This document shows, in pieces, positions 1-9,191 of a DNA stretch of 64,000 bases. Origin of the DNA: Ichthyobacterium seriolicida (GTDB taxonomy: Bacteria; Bacteroidota; Bacteroidia; Flavobacteriales; Ichthyobacteriaceae); NCBI RefSeq assembly GCF_002369955.1, contig NZ_AP014564.1:1062672-1126671 (forward strand), in the 5' to 3' direction. The first letter of the stretch is position 1. Each line of letters opens with the position of its first letter. The notes beneath the pieces are model-generated. The model had not been told where the DNA came from and did not search any database. It saw only the letters and a list, made by a program, of their open reading frames with translations. The position numbers and the translations under genes are program-made.

Positions 1-113
1 TTCCTACTAAGGCTTTATCAGCAGCACAAGGAAAGGCTCTTAAGGATCAAATAGACAATAAGTTAGATTCCACGTTTAAGGGTGGATGTGTTAGATGTGT
101 TGACATCTACTGA
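1..113 (+). pseudogene. Upstream fragment of the first tail-fibre-like adhesin gene, ended by a frameshift
   Basis: Reading from base 3 gives stalk-repeat sequence (ALSAAQGKALKDQIDNKLDS) in the same register as the repeats further on. At bases 72-75 the sequence is ACGT where every other repeat copy has AGT, so one base (about position 73) is extra. The upstream frame then runs into TGA at 111-113 and the repeats continue in the next frame from base 82. The 5' end and any signal peptide of this gene lie outside the window. It may be a real inactivating mutation, a phase-variable site or a sequencing error. Confidence 0.7.
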
Positions 114-1310
114 TGCGAGTAAAGCCTTGTCAGCGAATCAGGGTAGAATATTAAATGAAGGATTGGGAAGAAAGATTGATTCGAGTAAAATAATAGATAA
201 TTTAAATAGCACTAATGCTACAGAGGTATTATCAGCGGCACAAGGCAAAGTTCTTAAGGATCAAATAGACAATAAGTTAGATTCCAGTTTAAGGGTGGAT
301 GTGTTAGATGTGTTGACATCTACTGATGCGAGTAAAGCCTTATCAGCGAATCAGGGTAGAATATTAAATGAAGGATTGGGAAGAAAGATTGATACGAGTA
401 AAATAATAGATAATTTAAATAGCACTGATGCTACAGAGGTATTATCAGCAGCACAAGGGAAAATTCTTAAGGATCAAATAGACAATAAGTTAGATTCCAG
501 TTTAAGGGTGGATGTGTTAGATGTGTTGACATCTACTGATGCGAGTAAAGCCTTATCAGCGAATCAGGGTAGAATATTAAATGAAGGATTGGGAAGAAAG
601 ATTGATACGAGTAAAATAATAGATAATTTAAATAGCACTGATGCTACAGAAGTATTATCAGCAGCACAAGGAAAAATTCTTAAGGATCAAATAGACAATA
701 AGTTAGATTCCAGTTTAAGGGTGGATGTGTTAGATGTGTTGACATCTACTGATGCGAGTAAAGCCTTATCAGCGAATCAGGGTAGAATATTAAATGAAGG
801 ATTGGGAAGAAAGATTGATGTGAGTAAAATAATAAATAATTTAAATAGCACTGATGCTACAGAGGTATTATCAGCAGCACAAGGCAAAGCCCTTAAGGAT
901 CAAATAGACAATTTAGGTTCTGGTTCCAGGGTGGATGTGTTAGATGAATTAACATCTACTGATGCGAGTAAAGCCTTATCAGCGAATCAGGGTAGAATAT
1001 TAAATGAAGGATTGGGAAGAAAGATAGATGCGAGTAAAATAATAGATAATTTAAATAGCACTGATGCTACAGAAGTATTATCAGCAGCACAAGGAAAAAT
1101 TCTTAAGGATCAAATAGACAATAAGTTAGATTCCAGTTTAAGGGTGGATGTGTTAGATGTGTTGACATCTACTGATGCGAGTAAAGCCTTATCAGCGAAT
1201 CAGGGTAGAATATTAAATGAAGGATTGGGAAGAAAGATTGATTCGAGTAAAATAATAGATAATTTAAATAGCACTAATGCTACAGAGGTATTGTCAGCGG
1301 CTCAGGGGAG
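82..1310 (+). repeat. Six tandem 213-bp stalk repeats
   Basis: Units begin with GTGGATGTGTTAGAT at 82, 295, 508, 721, 931 and 1144. All are 213 bp except the fourth, which is 210 bp. They are nearly identical at the DNA level. Each encodes 71 residues made of two related halves, one with ALSANQG and one with VLSAAQG. A shorter array of the same unit is in the paralogue (units at 5313, 5526 and 5907). High DNA identity suggests recent expansion or homogenisation. Confidence 0.9.
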
Positions 1311-3528
1311 GGCATTAAACGAAAAGATAAATGAAAACAAGACTCTTATAAAAAAGGGGACTAATAATCTGATAACTAAATGGTCAGGAAATGGCAGTAA
1401 TGGAACTAGTGCAGGCACTGGTAAAGAAAATATTTTTTTAGGTATAAGGTCTGCTAATGCCATAACCACTGGTTATCAGAATACGGCTTTTGGCTTTGAA
1501 AGTTTGAAAGAGAATACTACAGGTTATAGGAATACTTCTATTGGCACATATTCTCTCGCTTATAACACTACAGGTACTAGGAATACTTCTATTGGATACG
1601 CTTCTTTATATCGATCAGCATCTGGAATAAAAAATGTAGGAATGGGCTCACATGCTTTACTTAAGATGACTACAGGGGATAATAACACAGCTATAGGGAC
1701 AAATGCTTTATATGGTGTAACTACAGGGAGTAAAAATACAGCTATAGGATGTGACGCTGGTTATTATATTGCTAACGGATCAACACGTCTCACTGAATCA
1801 GATAATTCTATTTTTATAGGAGATAATGTTAAAGCGCTAGCAAATAACAGCGAAAATGAGATAGTTATAGGTAATGAGGCTACAGGAAAAGGAAATAATA
1901 CGGTAGTCATAGGTAAGGAAGGTAGTATTACATCTACTCATTTAGGAGGTTTATTGCACAGTGGAGGTTTTAACAAAAGAAGTAAAATGATAGGGGTTAC
2001 TTATAACGTTAGTGATGTAGTTCTTTACGATGGGGTTTTTTATAAGAGAACTGGATCTTCTGTCACTATCCCCATCACTGGCCCCACCTCTAACCCATCT
2101 TCTGATCCTAATTGGGAAGATATTAGTTCTGATAACCTGCTAAAAGTAGGGACTAATAATCTGATAACTAAATGGTCAGGAAATGGCAGTAATGGAACTA
2201 GTGCAGGTACTGGTATGGAAAATAGTTTTTTAGTTATAAACTCTGGTAATGTCGTAACCACTGGCTATCGGAATACGGCTTTTGGCTTTAAAAGTTTGGA
2301 AGATAATATGACAGGTTATATGAATACTTCTATTGGCGCATATTCTCTTGCTAATAACACCACAGATATTCAGAATACTTCAATTGGATACGGTTCTTTA
2401 TACAAATTATCAAATGGAGAAAAAAATGTAGGAGTAGGTTCACATTCTTTATATAAGATAACTACAGGGAATAAAAATATAGCTATAGGGACAAATGCTT
2501 TATATAATGTGACTACAGGTGATAGTAATATAGCTATAGGAAATGAAGCTGGTCGTTTTATTACTAGCAGATCATTTCTCACTTTATCAAATAATTCTAT
2601 TTTCATAGGAGATAATGCTAAAGCGAAAGCAAATAACAGTCTTAATGAGATAGTCATAGGGACTAATCTGATAGGAAGTGGGGATAATACTGTAACCATC
2701 GGTGGTTTGGGTAATATTTATGTTTACTTAAAAGGACATGTTCATGCAAAAGGAAATTTTTATGCAAATAATGTACTAATAGTTTCTGATAAACGTATCA
2801 AGAGCATAATAGGCATTTCAGATAAAGAATCAGACCTTAAAAAACTTTTAGATATAGAAATCACGGATTACACTATGAGAGATACTAATAAAATGAGGAA
2901 TCAGCATTTTAAAAAAGTAATAGCTCAGCAGATAGAAGGTATAGTTCCAAATATTGTAGGAAAGAACAGTGGTGTGATTCCTAGCGTCTATGAATTTTCT
3001 AAATCGGTAGAAACTATTGATAATATGACATCAATTACTACAAATAAATCTCACGGTTTTTCTAAGGGAGACATGGTAAGATTAATTTTGGATGATAAGC
3101 GAGAGATTTTAGTTAAAGTAAAAGGGATAAAAAGTGCTAATGCTTTTGTTGTAGATTTAGGATATGAGGTATCTCCAAATAAAGTATTTGTATATGGTAA
3201 GGAGGTAGACGATTTGCGATCAGTAGACTATGATGGCCTTACCACTTTGAATATCTCAGCTACTCAAGCTATTTACTATCGTATGTTAGAACTAGAAAAA
3301 GAAAGTAGCATTCTTAAAAGTGAGAATAGTATTATTAAAAGTGAGAATAGCATTATTAAAAATGAGAATAGCATTATTAAAAATGAGAATAGCATTATTA
3401 AACAAGAGGTTAAGATCCTTAAGGAAGGACTTTCTAATTCTAGAAAAGAGATTAAGAAATTAATTAATATCTTAAATAAAGCTAAGATTCTAGATGTTAA
3501 AGATCTTAAAAATTTAACAGAAAAATAA
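82..3528 (+). CDS. Tail-fibre-like repeat adhesin with YadA-type heads and C-terminal S74 chaperone domain (downstream part)
   Basis: This is the downstream 1148 residues of a secreted surface fibre. In order: a stalk of six 71-residue repeats (residues 1-410, LSANQGRILNEGL and LSAAQGKALKDQID halves); two YadA-like head modules (about 425-620 and 690-870) built of repeats such as GYRNTSIG; a small insert (about 636-684, YDGVFYKR...DPNWEDI) resembling CBM5/12 carbohydrate-binding modules; and an S74 intramolecular chaperone starting at SDKRIK, with Ser902 and Lys907 in the Ser-x4-Lys spacing of the endosialidase autoprocessing dyad. A coiled coil of seven-residue repeats ends the protein. No outer-membrane anchor or type IX C-terminal signal is seen. 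The GTG at 82 is only where the open frame resumes after the upstream frameshift. It is a paralogue of the gene at 4677. Confidence 0.8.
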   Translation: MDVLDVLTSTDASKALSANQGRILNEGLGRKIDSSKIIDNLNSTNATEVLSAAQGKVLKDQIDNKLDSSLRVDVLDVLTSTDASKALSANQGRILNEGLGRKIDTSKIIDNLNSTDATEVLSAAQGKILKDQIDNKLDSSLRVDVLDVLTSTDASKALSANQGRILNEGLGRKIDTSKIIDNLNSTDATEVLSAAQGKILKDQIDNKLDSSLRVDVLDVLTSTDASKALSANQGRILNEGLGRKIDVSKIINNLNSTDATEVLSAAQGKALKDQIDNLGSGSRVDVLDELTSTDASKALSANQGRILNEGLGRKIDASKIIDNLNSTDATEVLSAAQGKILKDQIDNKLDSSLRVDVLDVLTSTDASKALSANQGRILNEGLGRKIDSSKIIDNLNSTNATEVLSAAQGRALNEKINENKTLIKKGTNNLITKWSGNGSNGTSAGTGKENIFLGIRSANAITTGYQNTAFGFESLKENTTGYRNTSIGTYSLAYNTTGTRNTSIGYASLYRSASGIKNVGMGSHALLKMTTGDNNTAIGTNALYGVTTGSKNTAIGCDAGYYIANGSTRLTESDNSIFIGDNVKALANNSENEIVIGNEATGKGNNTVVIGKEGSITSTHLGGLLHSGGFNKRSKMIGVTYNVSDVVLYDGVFYKRTGSSVTIPITGPTSNPSSDPNWEDISSDNLLKVGTNNLITKWSGNGSNGTSAGTGMENSFLVINSGNVVTTGYRNTAFGFKSLEDNMTGYMNTSIGAYSLANNTTDIQNTSIGYGSLYKLSNGEKNVGVGSHSLYKITTGNKNIAIGTNALYNVTTGDSNIAIGNEAGRFITSRSFLTLSNNSIFIGDNAKAKANNSLNEIVIGTNLIGSGDNTVTIGGLGNIYVYLKGHVHAKGNFYANNVLIVSDKRIKSIIGISDKESDLKKLLDIEITDYTMRDTNKMRNQHFKKVIAQQIEGIVPNIVGKNSGVIPSVYEFSKSVETIDNMTSITTNKSHGFSKGDMVRLILDDKREILVKVKGIKSANAFVVDLGYEVSPNKVFVYGKEVDDLRSVDYDGLTTLNISATQAIYYRMLELEKESSILKSENSIIKSENSIIKNENSIIKNENSIIKQEVKILKEGLSNSRKEIKKLINILNKAKILDVKDLKNLTEK
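1455..1892 (+). repeat. 438-bp head-module block almost identical to 7061-7498
   Basis: By eye the two stretches differ at one base (C at 1619, T at 7225), while flanking head-module sequence differs at many positions. The block encodes most of one YadA-like head module. This pattern fits gene conversion or recombination between the paralogues. Confidence 0.85.
3307..3405 (+). repeat. 21-bp tandem repeat encoding a heptad coiled coil
   Basis: Four full 21-bp units and part of a fifth (for example AGCATTATTAAAAATGAGAAT) encode SIIKNEN-type heptads near the C terminus of the first adhesin. The paralogue has no such array at the same place. Unit length equals one coiled-coil heptad, so copy-number change would lengthen the coil without breaking frame or register. 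Confidence 0.85.
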
Positions 3529-3547
3529 TACCTCAAATATGTTAACA

Positions 3548-3795
3548 GACACTATCCCTTAAAGTGTGTAAATAAAAAATGACATATTTTTTTTGTTTTT
3601 ATTCACAGCCGAATTCTTTCGTCAAAAATGCTTAAAAATTGATTCAGGATTGTTTCCCATTTGGTATGGACACTATCCCTTAAAGTGTGTAAATAAAAAA
3701 TGACATATTTTTTGTTTTTATTCATAGTCGAACTCTTTCGTCAAAAATAGTTAAAAATTGATTCAAGATTATTCCCCAATTTGGTATGGGTTTGG
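3548..3795. repeat. Two tandem copies of an IS256-type terminal sequence
   Basis: The sequence beginning GACACTATCCCTTAAAGTGT occurs at 3548 and again at 3669. The copies share about 120 bp with scattered differences. The first stops after TTTGGTATGG; the second runs on into the transposase remnant on the minus strand. They look like the transposase-3' end of the element, duplicated or inserted twice. A third copy is at 8932. Confidence 0.75.
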
Positions 3796-4440
3796 ACCAT
3801 TTTTTTGTAGCCTCCCTCAAAGCCAAAAAAGTAGATTTCATAACATGCATCATCTGTTGGGAATGACAATTTGTTTTTGGTATACTTTCTGATTTTTCCA
3901 TTGAGGTTTTCAATCAAGTTTTTCAATCAAGTTGATGGTGTAATATAAATTTCCTAATTTTTACGGGGAATTTATGAAGAGTAGATAATTCCTCCTGCTT
4001 ATCTCGCCAGCTTTTAACAGCATTAGGAATACTTAGATTCCCATGTCTTTGCAAAATCATTTAGGGCTGGCTTCAGCTGATTGTTTAGTAGATGAATTGT
4101 ATATTGATTTCATGTCATTAGAAAACATCTTATTTGATGGACTACACATATTTGTGTTGTTGATTCAGGAAATACATTTTTTGTAGTATCATTTGTCACT
4201 CTATCTGTGATGCGTGATATGTAGAAATATAAAAATCGTATAACTCTTGTATTTGATCCTCTATGTCTGAATTACTCATCCCCTTGAAATAAAGGCTGAT
4301 AATCACATTTTCTACTCCATCTGCCATATTCTTGCTTTTAGGGATTAACATAGGATTAGAAGAAGAATCTCTATCTCTAAGGAACTTTAATCTTGCTCTC
4401 TCCTAATCATGTTCTAACATTCTTTGTAGAATAGCCATTG
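3722..4440 (-). pseudogene. Decayed IS256-family (Mutator-type) transposase
   Basis: Read on the minus strand, pieces in shifting frames match the family in order: SLYFKGMSNSDIEDQIQELY (near 4240-4300), then FPESTTQICVVHQIR (near 4130-4175), then NLIENLNGKIRKYTKNKLSF (near 3890) and LREATKKWSKPIPNWGIILN with NQFLTIF (3740-3810). At least one frameshift (after LSFPTDDA near 3850) and several in-frame stops break it. It is a relic between the two adhesin genes. Confidence 0.85.
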
Positions 4441-4519
4441 CGGAAATTTGTATTCATACTATTTGATTATCAGTCAGTTAACAAGATAAACTAACAGGTA
4501 AAAAACTACACTTTTAAAC

Positions 4520-4551
4520 AAAAAAAAGCTGCCTCGGTTTTGAGATAGCTT
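4520..4551 (-). terminator. Hairpin with T-tract on the minus strand, copy 1
   Basis: AAGCTGCCTC and GAGATAGCTT form an imperfect stem. An A-run precedes it on the plus strand, which is a T-tract on the minus strand. The surrounding stretch of about 45 bp is nearly the same as at 9185-9226, where it terminates the TonB receptor gene. Here no intact minus-strand gene ends upstream of it, so it is probably a leftover of a duplication. Confidence 0.5.
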
Positions 4552-4676
4552 CCTTCTTTTAATAAAATTCAGGATAATGAAAAGGTTATATGCTAATTAA
4601 CTAGGTTTTGTAAACTATTTTTATTACCTTTAAGTACCCATATAAATAATTTCTCTATTTATAAAATATGATCGTC

Positions 4677-7600
4677 ATGAAGAGTATTATTTTTTTCTTA
4701 TCCATAATTGCCAGTATCTCCTTATTCTCTCAAACTTTCCCTGATAAATTAAGTTATCAGACTTTGATAACAGATAATGAAGAAAATATATTGGCTAATA
4801 CTTCGGTTACTATACAAATATCGCTAGTTATTAGAGATGCTTTAGGTGATATGAGGGCAGTATATAACGAAACGCATAGAGTTAAAACTAACGGCGTAGG
4901 GGTTGCTTCTTTAATTATAGGCAATGGGGTTAAGCCTCTCTCTTTTAGGGATGTTAATTTAATAGATTTAAATTGGGATATTCCTCACAAGATAAAAATA
5001 AAGGTAGATTTAGATAATGATGGAGAATACGATATATACAAAGAGAGTAAGTTGCTTAGTGTTCCGTATGCTATACATTCGTATAGTGCTCATGAAGTTG
5101 ATGTTGTAGATAATCTAAGTTCTCATAATAGTGAGGTTCCTCTATCAGCGAATCAGGGCAGAATATTGTCTGAAAGGTTACAAACTAAGATCCACAAGAA
5201 TCAGATAATAAATAATTTAACTACTAATGATGCCACTAAGGCCTTATCAGCAGCACAAGGTAAAGTTCTTAAGGATCAAATAGACAATTTAGATTCTGGT
5301 TCTGGTTCTGGGGTGGATGTGTTAGATGTGTTGACATCTACTGATGCGAGTAAAGCCTTATCAGCGAATCAGGGTAGAATATTAAATGAAGGATTGGGAA
5401 GAAAGATTGATTCGAGTAAAATAATAGATAATTTAAATAGCACTAATGCTACAGAGGTATTGTCAGCAGCACAAGGCAAAGCTCTTAAGGATCAAATAGA
5501 CAACAAGTTAGATTCCAGTTTAAGGGTGTATGTGTTAGATGAATTAACGTCTACTGATGCGAGTAAAGCCTTATCAGCGAATCAGGGTAGAATATTAAAT
5601 GAAGGATTGGGAAGAAAGATTGATTCGAGTAAAATAATAGATAATTTAAATAGCACTGATGCTACAGAAGTATTATCAGCAGCACAAGGCAAAGCTCTCA
5701 AGATAGAAATAGATACTAAATTAAATATATCTGATATAGTAAATAATTTAACCACTAATGATGCCGCTAAGGCCTTATCAGCAGCACAAGGCAAAGCTCT
5801 TAAGGATCAAATAGACAATAAGTTAGATTCTACAGAGGTATTATCAGCAGCACAAGGAAAGGCTCTTAAGGATCAAATAGATAATAAGTTAGATTCCAGT
5901 TTAAGGGTGGATGTGTTAGATGTGTTGACATCTACTGATGCGAGTAAAGCCTTATCAGCGAATCAGGGTAGAATATTAAATGAAGGATTGGGAAGAAAGA
6001 TTGATGCGAGTAAAATAATAGATAATTTAAATAGCACTAATGCTACAGAGGTCTTATCAGCGGCTCAGGGGAAGGAATTAAATGAAAAGATAAATGAAAA
6101 CAAGACTCTTATAAAAAAGGGGACTAATAATCTGATAACTAAATGGTCAGGAAATGGCAGTAATGGAACTAGTGCTGGCACTGGTAAAGAAAACATTTTT
6201 TTAGGTATAAGGTCTGCTAATACCATAACCACTGGCTATCGGAATACGGTTTTTGGTTTTGAAAGTTTGAGAGAGAATACTACAGGTTATGGGAATACTT
6301 CTATTGGCGCATATTCTCTCACTGATAACGATACAGCTTATAAGAATACTTCTGTTGGCGCATATTCTCTCACTGATAACACTATAGGTTCTAGGAATAC
6401 TTCTGTTGGATACTCTTCTTTATACCGATCAGTAAATGGAGCAAAAAATGTAGGAATAGGCTCACATGCTTTATTTAGTATGGGTATAGGGAATAATAAT
6501 ACAGCTATAGGGACAAATGCTTTACGTAATGTGACTACAAGTAATAGTAGTATAGCTATAGGAAGTGACGCTGGTTATTATATTGCTGACGGATCAACAG
6601 TCTTCACTGAATCAACTAATTCTATTTTCATAGGAGATAATGTTAAAGCGAAAGCAGATAACAGCATTAATGAGATAGTTATAGGTAATGACGCTATAGG
6701 AAAAGGAAATAATACGGTAGTCATAGGTAAGGAAGGTAGTATTAGATCTACTCATTTAGGAGGTTTATTGCACAGTGGAGGTTTTAACAAAAGAAGTAAA
6801 ATGAAACGAAATACTTATAGAGTTGGCGATATAGTTATTTACGATGGAATTTTTTATAAGAGAGCTAGAGGTTCTATCACTATCCCTGACACTGGCCCTA
6901 ACCCTATCCCGCCTTCTGATCCTGATTGGAAAGATATTAGTTCTGATGAACTGCCAAAAGTAGGGGCTAATAATATCATAACTAAATGGTCAGGAAATGG
7001 CAGTAATGGAACTAGTGCTGGCACTGGTAAGGAAAATAGTTTTTTAGGTATAAACTCTGGTAATGCCATAACCACTGGTTATCAGAATACGGCTTTTGGC
7101 TTTGAAAGTTTGAAAGAGAATACTACAGGTTATAGGAATACTTCTATTGGCACATATTCTCTCGCTTATAACACTACAGGTACTAGGAATACTTCTATTG
7201 GATACGCTTCTTTATATCGATCAGTATCTGGAATAAAAAATGTAGGAATGGGCTCACATGCTTTACTTAAGATGACTACAGGGGATAATAACACAGCTAT
7301 AGGGACAAATGCTTTATATGGTGTAACTACAGGGAGTAAAAATACAGCTATAGGATGTGACGCTGGTTATTATATTGCTAACGGATCAACACGTCTCACT
7401 GAATCAGATAATTCTATTTTTATAGGAGATAATGTTAAAGCGCTAGCAAATAACAGCGAAAATGAGATAGTTATAGGTAATGAGGCTACAGGAAAAGGGA
7501 ATAATACAGTAGTAATAGGTAAGGAAGGTAGTATTACATCTACTCATTTAGGAGGCATATTGCACAATGCAGGTTTTAACAAAAGAAGTAAAATGAGTGG

Positions 7601-8933
7601 GTTTACTTATAATGTAGGCGATGTAGTTTTTTACGATTGGGTTTTTTATAAGAGAACTGGATCTTCTATCACTATCCCTGTCACAGGCCCTAACCCTACC
7701 CCGCCTTTTGATCCTAATTGGGAAGATATTGGTTTTGATAACCTGCGAAAAGTAGGGACTAATAATCTCATAACTAAATGGTCAGGAAATGGCAGTAATG
7801 GAACTAGTGGAGGTACAGGTACTGGTGTAGAAAATAGTTTTTTAGGTATAAACTCTGGTAATGTCATAACCACTGGCTATCAGAATACGGCTTTTGGCTT
7901 TAAAAGTTTGGAATATAATACTACAGGTTATATGAATACTTCAATTGGATACGCTTCTTTAAATAAGATAACTACAGGGAGTAAAAATACAGCTATAGGG
8001 ACAGATGCTTTACGGTATATAGCTACAGGTAGTAGTAATATAGCTATAGGAAGTGACGCTGGTTGTTCTGTTACTGACAGATCAAGACTTCTACAGACGT
8101 CAAATAATTCTATTTTCATAGGACATAATGCTAAAGCGCTAGCAGAGGGTAGCTCTAATGAGATAGTTATAGGTAATAACGCTGAAGGAAAAGGAAATAA
8201 TACTGTAGTCATAGGTAATGCTAACACTACTGATACTTTCTTACTAGGAGATGCTCAATTAGAAAATGTTTATGCAAATGGGGTAAAACTCTCTTCTGAT
8301 AAACGTATCAAGAGCATAATAGGTATTTCAGATAAAGAATCAGACCTTGAAAAACTTTTAGATATAGAAATCACGGATTACAGTATGAGAGATACTAATA
8401 AACTGGGTAATCAGTATTTTAAAAAAGTAATAGCTCAGCAAATAGAAGGTATAGTTCCAAATATTGTAGAAAAGAATAGTGGTGTTATTCCTAGCGTCTA
8501 TGAATTTTCTAAATCGGTAGAAACTATTGATAATATGACATCAATTACTACAAAGAAATCTCACGGTTTTTCTAAGGGAGATATGGTAAGATTAATTTTG
8601 GATGATAACAAAGAGAGTTTAGTTAAAGTAAAAGAGGTAAAAAGTGCTAATGCTTTTGTGGTAGAATTAGGATATGAGGTATCTCCAAATAAAGTATTTG
8701 TATATGGTAAGGAGGTAGAAGATTTACGATCAGTAGATTACGATGGTCTTACTACTTTGAATATTTCAGCTACTCAAGCTATTTACGATCGTATGTTAGA
8801 ACTAGAAAAAGAGAATTATATTCTTAAGGAAAAGCTTTCTGGTACTGAAAAGAAATTAGATACTTTAATCAAAGTATTAAGTAAATCAAATGTCCTTGAT
8901 AGGGGAGATATCAAAGTTTTGATAAAAGAATGA
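4677..8933 (+). CDS. Secreted tail-fibre-like adhesin with YadA-type heads, carbohydrate-binding-like inserts and S74 chaperone
   Basis: This is the complete paralogue of the first adhesin, 1418 residues from ATG 4677; an in-frame ATG lies three codons upstream. In order: a Sec signal peptide (about 1-20); a roughly 120-residue N-terminal domain (LSYQTLITD to LLSVPYAIHS) found in many Bacteroidetes surface proteins; stalk repeats (about 140-480); three head modules; two CBM5/12-like inserts (about 709-759 and 973-1023); and an S74 chaperone with Ser1207 and Lys1212 as the expected dyad. A short coiled coil follows. It probably trimerises and self-cleaves after folding. There is no lipobox, barrel or type IX C-terminal signal, so surface attachment is unexplained. 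The stop codon TGA overlaps the first base of an IS256-end repeat. Confidence 0.85.
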   Translation: MKSIIFFLSIIASISLFSQTFPDKLSYQTLITDNEENILANTSVTIQISLVIRDALGDMRAVYNETHRVKTNGVGVASLIIGNGVKPLSFRDVNLIDLNWDIPHKIKIKVDLDNDGEYDIYKESKLLSVPYAIHSYSAHEVDVVDNLSSHNSEVPLSANQGRILSERLQTKIHKNQIINNLTTNDATKALSAAQGKVLKDQIDNLDSGSGSGVDVLDVLTSTDASKALSANQGRILNEGLGRKIDSSKIIDNLNSTNATEVLSAAQGKALKDQIDNKLDSSLRVYVLDELTSTDASKALSANQGRILNEGLGRKIDSSKIIDNLNSTDATEVLSAAQGKALKIEIDTKLNISDIVNNLTTNDAAKALSAAQGKALKDQIDNKLDSTEVLSAAQGKALKDQIDNKLDSSLRVDVLDVLTSTDASKALSANQGRILNEGLGRKIDASKIIDNLNSTNATEVLSAAQGKELNEKINENKTLIKKGTNNLITKWSGNGSNGTSAGTGKENIFLGIRSANTITTGYRNTVFGFESLRENTTGYGNTSIGAYSLTDNDTAYKNTSVGAYSLTDNTIGSRNTSVGYSSLYRSVNGAKNVGIGSHALFSMGIGNNNTAIGTNALRNVTTSNSSIAIGSDAGYYIADGSTVFTESTNSIFIGDNVKAKADNSINEIVIGNDAIGKGNNTVVIGKEGSIRSTHLGGLLHSGGFNKRSKMKRNTYRVGDIVIYDGIFYKRARGSITIPDTGPNPIPPSDPDWKDISSDELPKVGANNIITKWSGNGSNGTSAGTGKENSFLGINSGNAITTGYQNTAFGFESLKENTTGYRNTSIGTYSLAYNTTGTRNTSIGYASLYRSVSGIKNVGMGSHALLKMTTGDNNTAIGTNALYGVTTGSKNTAIGCDAGYYIANGSTRLTESDNSIFIGDNVKALANNSENEIVIGNEATGKGNNTVVIGKEGSITSTHLGGILHNAGFNKRSKMSGFTYNVGDVVFYDWVFYKRTGSSITIPVTGPNPTPPFDPNWEDIGFDNLRKVGTNNLITKWSGNGSNGTSGGTGTGVENSFLGINSGNVITTGYQNTAFGFKSLEYNTTGYMNTSIGYASLNKITTGSKNTAIGTDALRYIATGSSNIAIGSDAGCSVTDRSRLLQTSNNSIFIGHNAKALAEGSSNEIVIGNNAEGKGNNTVVIGNANTTDTFLLGDAQLENVYANGVKLSSDKRIKSIIGISDKESDLEKLLDIEITDYSMRDTNKLGNQYFKKVIAQQIEGIVPNIVEKNSGVIPSVYEFSKSVETIDNMTSITTKKSHGFSKGDMVRLILDDNKESLVKVKEVKSANAFVVELGYEVSPNKVFVYGKEVEDLRSVDYDGLTTLNISATQAIYDRMLELEKENYILKEKLSGTEKKLDTLIKVLSKSNVLDRGDIKVLIKE

Positions 8934-9003
8934 CACTATCCCTTAAAGTGTGTAAGTAAAAAATTACGTATTTTTTTTGTTTTTATTCATAGTCAAACTC
9001 TGT
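8932..9003. repeat. Third copy of the IS256-type terminal sequence
   Basis: GACACTATCCCTTAAAGTGT appears again directly at the stop codon of the second adhesin gene and is recognisable for about 70 bp. From about 9004 to 9185 the sequence does not match anything I recognise. Confidence 0.75.
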
Positions 9004-9191
9004 GTTTGTTAAAATTTCTAGTTTAGTAGAATGCTCATTTGAGGTTGAGAATTGAGAAAATGAACTACGTAAAGTTTCAAAATCACAAGGCTTTTATATC
9101 AGTTAATACTCATTGAAAAAAAGCATAGAATTCATAAGCCCTCTTGAGATATTTGATATTGATGCCATTTATATTGTTATATCTTTTAAAC

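Noticed and set aside
82-1310. Regular 213-bp repeats resembling a CRISPR-like or satellite array
   Set aside because: The repeats are in one open frame, have no unique spacers and encode a recognisable protein stalk.
5582-5794. Minus-strand open frame inside the second adhesin gene, and similar ones at 2040, 6854, 7646 and 7928
   Set aside because: They mirror the repeat protein on the other strand and have no independent support.
9004-9185. Possible coding remnant on the minus strand (a piece reading DFETLRSSFSQFSTSNEH)
   Set aside because: It is short, interrupted by stops, and matches no family I recognise.
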